Source: Holophagales bacterium
GTDB lineage: Bacteria; Acidobacteriota; Thermoanaerobaculia; Multivoradales; Multivoraceae
DNA: 64,000 nucleotides
Reading direction: 5' to 3'
Assembly (NCBI GenBank): GCA_009836625.1
Contig: VXVC01000005.1
Span: forward strand, 25,345 to 89,344
Part shown: positions 19,541-26,871 of the stretch, in pieces
How the letters are laid out: each line of letters begins with the position of its first letter
How positions within the stretch are numbered: the first letter of the stretch is position 1
The notes under the pieces: generated by a model
The model's database searches: none
What the model saw: the letters and a program-made list of their open reading frames with translations, nothing else
Told to the model about the DNA's origin: nothing
Translations under genes and position numbers: made by a program

Positions 19541-21133
19541 CTATCCCCCGGCCGCCTCCGCCGTCTCGGCCGGAGCGCTGAACAGTCGCTCGACATGCGC
19601 TTCCGGCAGTGGCTGCGTCAGCTTGGACACGACATAGGTTCCGGCGATCGATACGACCTCGCCGACCACCGCGCACGAGTACGGATTGATCTGGTAGTGC
19701 GCCAGCCACTGCGCGATGCCCGACAGGGGGCCGAGCGAGCCCGGATCGACGATCATCCAGGGCAGGCCGCTGCGCAACAGAACGAAGGTCAACATGCCGC
19801 TGACGAGACCGGTGTAGGCGCCGGCCAGCGTGACGCCGCGCCACAGGCCGCCGACCACCAGCGGGCCGGCGAAGGCGGCCATCATGCCGCCGGTGCCCAC
19901 CCAGACGAGCAGCGCGATGTTCATGTCCTGCATCGCCCACGCCATCCAGGTGCAGAGAATCAGCACGATCACCGTGCTCCAGCGGCTGATCACCAGCACC
20001 TTGCGGTCGACTTCCTTGTCGCTCAGGTGAGGTGAGTACTTGGGGACGATCGAGCGGCGATAGATGTCGTTGGCGACGATCTGGGACGACGACACGACGA
20101 GCCCGTCCGCCGTCGACATGATCGCGGCCAGGATGCCGACACCGATCAGGGCGGCGAGCCAGGTCGGGAACAGCTCGATGAAGAGCGCGGGGAGCGCCTC
20201 GTTCGGGTTGCGGCCGGCCGCGAGCAGTTCGGGGCCCAGAACGCCGCGGGCCAGGATGCCGCCCAGTCCCAGCATGCCCATCGTCAGACCGACGGCGAAG
20301 GCGAGCTTGACGAAGCGCATCCGGTCGCCGTCGTTCTTGAGCGCCCACACCTTGTTGCCGATGTGGGGCAGCATGCCGAGCGGAATGTGCGCGAACAGGA
20401 CGCAGGCGATGGCCCACCAGGAGTCGTAGAGCGAGTTCGACGTGTTGAGTGGCCCGACCAGGTGCTCGTCCTGCACGCGCAGGTTGCTGACCATGCCCGA
20501 GAGGCCGCCGTCCATGCCGGAGGCGAACAGGAACATGATGATGACGACGACCGCGACGCCCAGCATCATCATTCCCTGGATGCCGTCGGTGAGGATGTCC
20601 GCGTGGGCGCCGCCCAGGACGACGTAGACGAGCAGCACGCCGGAAGTGATGATCAGAGCCGTCATCGGCTCGAGTCCGAGCATGATCTCGAACATGACGA
20701 GGCCCGACACGAGCTGGCCCGCGATGTAGAAGAACAGGACCAGCGAGAAGATCGAGACCAGCAGGCGAACGCCGTCGCTCCGGTAACGATCGCCCAGGTA
20801 CTCGGGGATCGAGCGGTTGCCGAACTTGTGGCCGGAGTTCGCGACCAGCCTGATCGTGATGAGGACCCCGAAGTAGACCCCCATCGGATAGAGGAACTTG
20901 CCCCAGACGCTTGCCATCCCGAACTGATAGCCGAGGCCGGGGCTGCCGAGGAAAGTCGCGCCGCTGGCGGTCGTGGCGGCGAAGGCAAGGGCCAGGAAGT
21001 AGGGGCCGTAGCTGCTCCGCGCGGTGGCGAAATCGTCCGCGTTGCTGATCCGCCGGCTGGCGATCCAGCCGAACGTGAGCATGCCGACGATGTAGAGGAT
21101 GAGGAACATCCACGACCAGGCGAACAGACTCAT
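19541..21133 (-). CDS. Sodium:solute symporter (SSS) family protein
   Basis: 530 residues with about 13-14 transmembrane helices. SSS blocks seen: FGWIASRRISNADDFATAR, ASGATFLGSPGLGYQFG, RSIPEYLGDRYRSDGVRL, TALIITSGVLLVYVVLGGAH, LPALFIELFPTWLAALIGVG and ILAAIMSTADGLVVSSSQI (Na2-site serine region). It moves a small solute (amino acid, organic acid, sugar or vitamin) with sodium; the substrate is not clear. Strong SD GAGGAGGAAAGGG before the ATG. It is followed by a secreted-family gene, hinting that the substrate may be a product of periplasmic processing (inference). Confidence 0.93.
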   Translation of the reverse strand: MSLFAWSWMFLILYIVGMLTFGWIASRRISNADDFATARSSYGPYFLALAFAATTASGATFLGSPGLGYQFGMASVWGKFLYPMGVYFGVLITIRLVANSGHKFGNRSIPEYLGDRYRSDGVRLLVSIFSLVLFFYIAGQLVSGLVMFEIMLGLEPMTALIITSGVLLVYVVLGGAHADILTDGIQGMMMLGVAVVVIIMFLFASGMDGGLSGMVSNLRVQDEHLVGPLNTSNSLYDSWWAIACVLFAHIPLGMLPHIGNKVWALKNDGDRMRFVKLAFAVGLTMGMLGLGGILARGVLGPELLAAGRNPNEALPALFIELFPTWLAALIGVGILAAIMSTADGLVVSSSQIVANDIYRRSIVPKYSPHLSDKEVDRKVLVISRWSTVIVLILCTWMAWAMQDMNIALLVWVGTGGMMAAFAGPLVVGGLWRGVTLAGAYTGLVSGMLTFVLLRSGLPWMIVDPGSLGPLSGIAQWLAHYQINPYSCAVVGEVVSIAGTYVVSKLTQPLPEAHVERLFSAPAETAEAAGG

Positions 21134-21175
21134 ATCCCTTTCCTCCTCAACCCCTCAGTCGCTCCACTGGCCTAT

Positions 21176-21205
21176 TGGGTGCGCCGGCGTCCCCGCCGGC
21201 ATCCG
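21176..21205. repeat. REP-like palindromic repeat, copy A
   Basis: A 30-base unit matching copy B at 61487-61516 at 29 of 30 positions. The core GCCGGCGtccCCGCCGGC can form a stem-loop. A second imperfect hairpin (CCGGTCGC ... GCGGACCGG) follows to about 21221. It is intergenic, upstream of the symporter gene on the minus strand. Confidence 0.7.
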
Positions 21206-21250
21206 GTCGCTTGCGGACCGGAAGTTCTCCCGCAACGCCCAGGGCGCAGG

Positions 21251-22546
21251 TCAGTCCACAATCGCTTCGTAGGCCAGCCGCTTGCTGCCGATCCGTGCGG
21301 CCGAGGCGGCCTGAAAGTCGCGGCTCTGGATCATGCCGACGACGACCAGGTCCTGCTCCGGGTTGATGCCGAACCAGGTGCCGCCGATCCCGTACCACCA
21401 GTATTCGCCCCTGGCGCGCTCATGATCGGTCGCCGGGTTCGGATCGGTGACGATCGAGAAGTCCAGGCCGAAGCGGTTGCCGCGGTAGAGCGGGCCCATG
21501 TCGGTGACGTTCGCCGGCAGGTGGTCGGTGTGCATCAGCTTCACCGTCTCCGGCCTCAGGATGCGGACGCCGTCGAGTTCGCCGCCGTTCGCGAGCATCT
21601 GAGCGAAGCGCATGTAGTCCGTCGCGGTACCGACGAGGCCGCCGCCGCCGGAGAGGAACTTCGGCTTGTCGACGTACTGCCCGAACTCGACCTTGGTCAG
21701 TTCGCCCCCGCTTGACTGGTACATGTGCGAGAAGCGGTCCACCTTGTCCGGCTCCACCCAGAAGGCGGTGTCCTTCATCCCCAGGGGCCCGAACAGGCGC
21801 TCGTTCAGGACCTCGTCCAGCGGCTTGCCGCCGAGCACCTCGAGGATGTAGCCCTGGACATCGACGGCGACGCTGTAGTGCCACATCGAGCCGGGCTGCT
21901 GGCGGAGCGGGATCTTCGCCAGCTTGTCGATCATCTCCTCGAGGTCCTGGTTGAAGTCGATGATGCCCGCCTGCGTGTAGAGCGTGTCGACCTGGGATCG
22001 CGAGAACAGCCCGTAGGTCAGTCCGGCGGTGTGGCTCATCAGCTCCCGCATCGTCATCGGATGGTCGGCGTCCTCGGTGATCGGGTTGCCGTCCGGTCCG
22101 TCCTCCTTCGCGACCTTGAGATCGGCGAACTCGGGAATGAACTTCGACACGGGGTCGTCGAGCGTGAAGCGACCCTCGTCGTAGTAGGTCATCAGCGCGA
22201 CCCCGACGATCGGCTTGGTCATCGAGTAGATGCGGAAGATCGTGTCCTTCTCGACCGGAAGGCCATTCTCGATGTCCCGCTTGCCGTAGGCGTCGAAGTG
22301 GACGACCTTCCCCTTGCGGGAGACCATCGTGACGACGCCGGCCAGCTTGCCGTCGTCGACCATGCCGTGCATGGCCTCGTTGAGCTTCTTGAGGCCGGCC
22401 GGATCCATGCCGACATCGGCCGGCTTGGCGTGCTGCAGTTCGGGCTCGGCGGCGAACGCCGGTGCGAGGACGAAGGCCGCCAGCAGCAGGGCAGCGGCGG
22501 CGGTAGCGAGCGGGGCGTACTGCCCCCGAGGACGCAATCGGATCAC
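21251..22546 (-). CDS. Serine hydrolase of the beta-lactamase/class C fold, exported
   Basis: 431 residues, signal peptide to about residue 33. Motif 1, SMTK (Ser108-Lys111), supplies nucleophile and base; motif 2 is YSV within WHYSVAVDVQGYILE; the HTAGLTYG block is typical of esterase EstB/class C-like proteins. The family includes esterases, D-aminopeptidases and penicillin-binding-like enzymes; true beta-lactamase activity is not implied. It starts with GTG behind SD AAGGAGG. It lies between the REP-like repeat and the DUF1295 gene, on the same strand as both neighbours. Confidence 0.88.
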   Translation of the reverse strand: MIRLRPRGQYAPLATAAAALLLAAFVLAPAFAAEPELQHAKPADVGMDPAGLKKLNEAMHGMVDDGKLAGVVTMVSRKGKVVHFDAYGKRDIENGLPVEKDTIFRIYSMTKPIVGVALMTYYDEGRFTLDDPVSKFIPEFADLKVAKEDGPDGNPITEDADHPMTMRELMSHTAGLTYGLFSRSQVDTLYTQAGIIDFNQDLEEMIDKLAKIPLRQQPGSMWHYSVAVDVQGYILEVLGGKPLDEVLNERLFGPLGMKDTAFWVEPDKVDRFSHMYQSSGGELTKVEFGQYVDKPKFLSGGGGLVGTATDYMRFAQMLANGGELDGVRILRPETVKLMHTDHLPANVTDMGPLYRGNRFGLDFSIVTDPNPATDHERARGEYWWYGIGGTWFGINPEQDLVVVGMIQSRDFQAASAARIGSKRLAYEAIVD

Positions 22547-22591
22547 GCGTGGTTCCTCCTTACGGGGTTGAGCGGAGCGTCGGCGAGCGTA

Positions 22592-23437
22592 CTACGGTTT
22601 GCCGAGGCGCAGGCCCGGAATGAGGCAGGGGGTGGAGGCCTTGTACTCCGGGTACGACGGATACCTGGCGGCCGAGATGGACTCCGCGAGCGGTATCGAC
22701 CCGACGACGAGGCCGATCAGTCCCAGACAGCCGAAACCGGTCCAGTGAAGCCACTCGCCCGACGCCGCGACGGCGAACAGGTAGAAAGCGCACCACATGC
22801 CCATCTCGCACAGGTAGTTCGGATGGCGGCAGATTCGGAAGAGCCCGCGATTCATGAACGGTTGAGCGACTTCCTCGCCGGCCGCGACCCGGCGTTTCTT
22901 GTCCTGCTGGAAGGCCCACATCTGCTCGTCGGCGACGATCTCGCCGATCAGGAGCAGAAGGAACAGCCCGGCGGCCACGAAGTCGAGTCCGCCCAGCGGC
23001 GTGTCCCCCGCCTCCCAGGCCGCGTGGATCGGCGACGTGAACCACCAGATCAGCAGCATCTGGCCGGGCGCGATGAACGTCGCGTTCATGACCTGGATGG
23101 CGACGGGGCCGAAGCGCTCCCTGACGGTGGCCCAGCGGTAGTCCTCGCCGCCCTTCCAGTAGCCCCCCTTGCGGGCGAAGTTGAAGGTGAGGCGTAGCCC
23201 CCAGAGCAGCACGAGGAGGGTCATCACGTTGACTCGCGAGAACTCGAAGTCCGTGGAGAAGGCCACGATCAGGCAGTACACGGGCGGGCAGATCGACCAG
23301 AGGCGGTCCACCCAGGAGTACTCGCGGGTGATGACCGAGCTGAGCCAGCACAGGATCGCCAGGATCACGTACAGGTCGAGCGCGGCGCCCATCGGCGTGC
23401 CGACGAGCGGGTGGGGGATGAAGTTGATGTCCGGCAT
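22592..23437 (-). CDS. DUF1295/steroid 5-alpha-reductase-like membrane protein
   Basis: 281 residues, multi-pass membrane protein. Blocks WVDRLWSICPPVYCLIVAF, LLVLLWGLRLTFNFARKGGY, GGEDYRWATVRERFG and MNRGLFRICRHPNYLCEMGMW (conserved RHPNY near the C-terminus) match DUF1295, related to 3-oxo-5-alpha-steroid 4-dehydrogenases and isoprenylcysteine methyltransferases. The likely reaction is NADPH-dependent reduction or methyl transfer on a lipid; the precise substrate is unknown. The ATG lies 4 bases after the stop of the secreted-family gene, so the two are tightly coupled. Confidence 0.87.
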   Translation of the reverse strand: MPDINFIPHPLVGTPMGAALDLYVILAILCWLSSVITREYSWVDRLWSICPPVYCLIVAFSTDFEFSRVNVMTLLVLLWGLRLTFNFARKGGYWKGGEDYRWATVRERFGPVAIQVMNATFIAPGQMLLIWWFTSPIHAAWEAGDTPLGGLDFVAAGLFLLLLIGEIVADEQMWAFQQDKKRRVAAGEEVAQPFMNRGLFRICRHPNYLCEMGMWCAFYLFAVAASGEWLHWTGFGCLGLIGLVVGSIPLAESISAARYPSYPEYKASTPCLIPGLRLGKP

Positions 23438-23441
23438 GGGC

Positions 23442-24584
23442 TCAGTCTCCGGTCGAGCCGCCCGACGTGCCCTGTTCGATGGCCTCTCGCTCCAGCAGGC
23501 GCGCGCCGCGCATGATGTTGCCGAAGGCGTAGTTCCCCTCGTGACAGGCGTACTCGTAGAGCTTGTGCGAGGTCGCGGGCCACGGGTACTCGCCGCTCCA
23601 CGCGGTCTCGTAGGCGGGATCCTCGACCGTGAACTCGTAGCGCAGGTTGTCGGCGTCGATCCGGCTGAACCGCTCCACGACGCGCATATCGCGCGAACCC
23701 CGGGTGACGGAGCCGGGGATCTCCCGGAAGTTCGTCGTCTCGACGACCAGGGTGTCCCCTTCCCACCAGCCGATGGAGTCGCCGCTCCAGTTGCGGATCG
23801 TGTCGGGCAGGTGCTCGGAGTCGAGTCGGATGATCCGTACATCGTGCATCCACTCGATCAGGATCATCACGTGGGTGTCCGTCTGCACGATCGTCTTCAG
23901 GTTGTTGTACATCCCGGGCATCGATGGAGGACCGGAGGCGCCGCGAGTGAGGATGCAGCGTTCGGCGAGGGGCCTCAGTTCGTGATCGTCGTACGGACCG
24001 ACGGGAAGGTCGAGCCACCAGGCCGTGCCGGTGTTCTCGTGCCGGAAGGGAGCGCGCCGCTCGCTCCGCTCCTGTCCGAGTTCGCTGAGCGGCGGATAGC
24101 GGCCGTCCGGCGGATCCGTGACGATCGACGTGCGGTACTTGCCGTCGAGCTGGAAGGCGCCCGTGCCGATGTCGACGAAGAAGGCGTTGTAGCCACCGAC
24201 CTTCCCCGCCGCGCCGGTAAATTCGGGAGCGTAGATGCCGGTACCGCCCTTGGGCGGAGCCTCGCGGTTCGGGTCGCTCGGCGCGTGGTCCTTGTCGAAG
24301 TTCGTCGACCAGTGCTCGGCGAGCGCCGCGGCCTCGTCCGGCGTCAACTCGAGCCGGTCGCCGAACCGGTCCGGCCGCTGGGCCGGCGTCAGGGTGGCGA
24401 TGTCGTAGGTGCCCGAGAGATCGGGGTGTCCGTCGTGCCGCCGCGGAATCTCCTCGGCCCCCGCGGCGGACGCCGCGAACATCATGAGCGCCGCGGCCGC
24501 GGCGATCACCACCAGGGCTCCTACCGACACCAGGGCGCTGCCCCAGACCCTCCAGAACGAAGACCTCCGTCGTCTGATCTGCAT
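23442..24584 (-). CDS. Secreted protein of the DGKPDLSG/YACHEGNY paralog family
   Basis: 380 residues; N-terminal arginine patch plus a hydrophobic segment (VSVGALVVIAAAAALMMFAA) acts as signal or anchor. Blocks: RRHDGHPDLSGTYDIATLTP, APSDPNREAPPKGGTGIYAP, GGYNAFFVDIG, DGKYRTSIVTDPPDGRYP, GTAWWLDL, PLAERCILTRG (first Cys), HVMILIEWMHDVRIIRL, SGDSIGWWEGDTLVVETTNF, TVEDPAYETAWSGEYPWPAT and YACHEGNYAFGNIMRGARLLE. Closest in the window to the gene at 31988. SD GGAGGT. The 4-base spacing to the DUF1295 gene suggests an operon. Confidence 0.9.
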   Translation of the reverse strand: MQIRRRRSSFWRVWGSALVSVGALVVIAAAAALMMFAASAAGAEEIPRRHDGHPDLSGTYDIATLTPAQRPDRFGDRLELTPDEAAALAEHWSTNFDKDHAPSDPNREAPPKGGTGIYAPEFTGAAGKVGGYNAFFVDIGTGAFQLDGKYRTSIVTDPPDGRYPPLSELGQERSERRAPFRHENTGTAWWLDLPVGPYDDHELRPLAERCILTRGASGPPSMPGMYNNLKTIVQTDTHVMILIEWMHDVRIIRLDSEHLPDTIRNWSGDSIGWWEGDTLVVETTNFREIPGSVTRGSRDMRVVERFSRIDADNLRYEFTVEDPAYETAWSGEYPWPATSHKLYEYACHEGNYAFGNIMRGARLLEREAIEQGTSGGSTGD

Positions 24585-24682
24585 CTCGACCTCCCGTCCG
24601 TTGGCTGTGGGTGCCGGAAGTCTAGCGTCCGCCGTGGCGGAAGCTGCGAAACCGCGTGATCTGTGACATCCTCCCCCTCGCC

Positions 24683-24892
24683 ATGGCGGAACCGAACTCT
24701 CGACTGACGTGGGCGCGCTGGACCGTTCTCGGCCTGATCGGCGCGGGTCTGCCCATAGCCGCCTGCCGGCGATCCCTGTCCGGCCCGGTCGACGTGCCGG
24801 TGCTGGCGGATGTCGTGACGATCGCCTTCTACGTCCTCGCCATGGTCTGCCTGGGCGTCTCGCTGGCGGCGTCGTTGCCCCGGTCGGGGTAG
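24683..24892 (+). CDS. Small two-helix membrane protein, unknown
   Basis: 69 residues from the ATG at 24683, with two hydrophobic segments (WTVLGLIGAGLPIAACRR and VVTIAFYVLAMVCLGVSLAA). No family is recognised. It is divergent from the secreted-family gene and upstream of a GST gene. A GC-rich hairpin lies shortly after the stop. The codon use is ordinary, but support is limited to the membrane pattern, so it is uncertain. Confidence 0.45.
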   Translation: MAEPNSRLTWARWTVLGLIGAGLPIAACRRSLSGPVDVPVLADVVTIAFYVLAMVCLGVSLAASLPRSG

Positions 24893-24924
24893 CTGGTTCG
24901 ACAGCCTCTGGCTTCCCCCGAGCT

Positions 24925-24949
24925 GTTCGCAGCTGCTCGGGCTGCTGCT
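24925..24949 (+). terminator. Possible hairpin after the small membrane gene
   Basis: CCCGAGC and GCTCGGG arms surround a loop holding TTCG; no T-run follows, so an intrinsic terminator is uncertain. Confidence 0.3.
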
Positions 24950-25007
24950 GTCCCCTCGTGGCGGCGTTTCCCAGGTCCCCGCGTTTCTGACATTCTTGCT
25001 GTGCCCG

Positions 25008-25718
25008 ATGGCAGACGAGCGAAGTAAGGCCTCACCCTTGGTGCTTTGGGGCTGCAGCACGTCGCGGACGCTGCGCGCTCACTGGGCGCTCAACGAACTG
25101 GGGCTCGACTACGAGCACCGGCCGATCGGTCCACGGACGGGCGAGACCCAGACGGAGGAGTTCACGAAGCTCAATCCGCGCCAGAAGATCCCGCTGCTGC
25201 AGGACAGCGAGCTGACGCTCGCCGAGAGCGCGGCGATCGTGAACTACCTGGCCGTGACCTACGGCGAGCCGTTCGGCCTGATGCCGGCCGCGGGCACGGA
25301 GGAGCGGGCGCGCTACGACCAGTGGGCGTTCTTCGTGATGATGGAGCTCGATGCCCACACGCTCTACGTGATCCGCAAGCACCGCGACCTCGCCTACCTC
25401 TACGGCGAGGCGCCGGCGGCGATCCGGACCGCGAGCGAGGGCTTCGCCAAGCAGTCGGCGGTGGCGGAACTCGAGTTCGCCGACGGGCGGGAGTTCCTGC
25501 TGGGCGACCGGTTCACGGGCGTCGACATCCTGCTTGGCAGTTGCCTGGACTGGGCCGTTGCCTACGGCGAGCCGATCGGTGAGCGGCTGGCGGCCTATCG
25601 CGATCGTCTGAACCTGCGCCCCGGCTACGTCCGTGCAGCGCAGGCGAACTTCTTCACCCGGCCCGAGTTGCTGCCGCCGTCGCTTCAGGGCGACGTGGCG
25701 TCCGCGGGGCCGTCCTGA
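25008..25718 (+). CDS. Glutathione S-transferase family protein
   Basis: 236 residues. The thioredoxin-fold N-terminal half has CSTSRTLRAHWALNELGLDY, the cis-Pro region RQKIPLLQDSELTLAESAAI (Ser for glutathione binding), and the all-alpha C-terminal domain has LLGDRFTGVDILLGSCLDW, the N-capping box of GSTs. It conjugates or isomerises electrophilic substrates with glutathione in the cytosol. The ATG at 25008 is preferred to an in-frame TTG 12 bases earlier because it fits the family N-terminus. The ZIP transporter follows after 31 bases. Confidence 0.88.
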   Translation: MADERSKASPLVLWGCSTSRTLRAHWALNELGLDYEHRPIGPRTGETQTEEFTKLNPRQKIPLLQDSELTLAESAAIVNYLAVTYGEPFGLMPAAGTEERARYDQWAFFVMMELDAHTLYVIRKHRDLAYLYGEAPAAIRTASEGFAKQSAVAELEFADGREFLLGDRFTGVDILLGSCLDWAVAYGEPIGERLAAYRDRLNLRPGYVRAAQANFFTRPELLPPSLQGDVASAGPS

Positions 25719-25749
25719 GCGGTTGAGAGGATAAAGGAGGCCCCATCCC

Positions 25750-26871
25750 ATGTCCCCGCTTGCCATCAAGATCATCGCCGGCCTGTCGATCTTCGGGATC
25801 GCCATCGTCGGCGGCATGATTCCCATCCTCGTCGCGAAGCAGCAGGCCAGCCGACGCTACCTCTCCCTGGGCAACGCGCTGGCGGGCGGCATCTTCCTCG
25901 GCGTCGGGTTCGTCCACCTGCTGCCCGAAGCCGATGAAGCCCTTCGGAACGTGGTCGACTATCCCCTGGCGCCCCTGCTCGCGGCGCTGGGAGTCGGTCT
26001 GCTGCTGTTGATCGACCGGGTCGTCCTCGAAGGCCGCAACTCGATGCTGGGCCAGGAAGATGAGCGGACGAGGCCGCCATTCTACGCCTTCGTCCTCCTC
26101 ATCGTGCTGTCCGTCCACTCGATCATCGCGGGGATGGCTCTCGGCCTTCAGCCCGAAGCCGCGGCCGCGCTGGTCGTGATGCTGGGCATCCTGTTCCACA
26201 AGGGATCGGCCGCGTTCGCCCTGATCGTGACCGCCCATTCCGCGGGCAACCGGAAGCTGTGGCAGACGCTGTGGCTCTTCTCGGTGATGACGCCGCTCGG
26301 GATCGTGTTCGGCACCGTGGCGGGGCAGGTGTTCGAGGGGAGAACCGCGTTGATCTTCGAGGGGAGCTTCAACGCGATCGCCGCCGGCACCTTCATCTAT
26401 GTGGCGGTGATGGACGTGCTCGACGCGGAGATGTCGAGGGAGCGGGACCGGATCGCCCACTACGTGCGGAGCTCCCTGATGGGCGAGGACGACGTGCCGA
26501 TGCCCGAGCAGGACCGGGACCGCGGGCTCAAGTTCGCGCTGGTGATGATCGGCATTTCAACGATGGCGGTGATGGGCCTCTGGCACCAGCATTCCCACCT
26601 CGGCCACTCCCACGGTGACGACGGCCATGCTCACGCTCACGAGGAGGGGCAGCACGACGACCATGCGCATGACGAGGATGCCGGGCATGACGAGGATGGT
26701 GACGACCATGCTCACGACGAGGGCGACGAGGCTGGCCATGACGATCATGACGAGGCCGGGCACGAGGATCATGACGATCATGATCACGAGGATCATGCAT
26801 CGACCGTCCCGCCGCCCGGGGAATCCCGAGTGCCGGCGCTACTGCCGGAAGCAGGTGCGCTGGCCGTCTAG
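25750..26871 (+). CDS. ZIP-family metal transporter with long His/Asp-rich C-terminal tail
   Basis: 373 residues, about eight transmembrane helices. The first helices carry GNALAGGIFLGVGFVHLLPE; helices 4-5 have the metal-site blocks HSIIAGMALG and HKGSAAFALI, resembling ZIP-I proteins more than bacterial ZupT. ZIP carriers bring zinc, iron or manganese into the cytosol. From about residue 279 a tail of about 71 residues holds about 21 His among Asp and Glu, a likely metal buffer. An SD (AAAGGAGG) precedes the ATG. Its 3' end overlaps the convergent quinoprotein gene by 33 bases. Confidence 0.9.
   Translation: MSPLAIKIIAGLSIFGIAIVGGMIPILVAKQQASRRYLSLGNALAGGIFLGVGFVHLLPEADEALRNVVDYPLAPLLAALGVGLLLLIDRVVLEGRNSMLGQEDERTRPPFYAFVLLIVLSVHSIIAGMALGLQPEAAAALVVMLGILFHKGSAAFALIVTAHSAGNRKLWQTLWLFSVMTPLGIVFGTVAGQVFEGRTALIFEGSFNAIAAGTFIYVAVMDVLDAEMSRERDRIAHYVRSSLMGEDDVPMPEQDRDRGLKFALVMIGISTMAVMGLWHQHSHLGHSHGDDGHAHAHEEGQHDDHAHDEDAGHDEDGDDHAHDEGDEAGHDDHDEAGHEDHDDHDHEDHASTVPPPGESRVPALLPEAGALAV
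26584..26796 (+). repeat. His/Asp/Glu-rich low-complexity coding segment in ZIP transporter
   Basis: Repeating cat/cac and gac/gag codons, for example CATGACGAGG units; encodes the metal-binding tail. It is in frame and free of stops. Confidence 0.85.

Noticed and set aside
19500..21113. Long minus-strand frame running through the symporter gene into the secreted-family gene
   Set aside because: Within the symporter region it is out of frame with the recognised protein and has no domain; only the part from 19499 is real.
21251..22546. Beta-lactamase resistance gene
   Set aside because: The fold and SMTK/YSV motifs also fit esterases and peptidases, and nothing points to a resistance context.
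24925..24949. Strong terminator
   Set aside because: The hairpin is good but lacks a T-run; kept only at low confidence.
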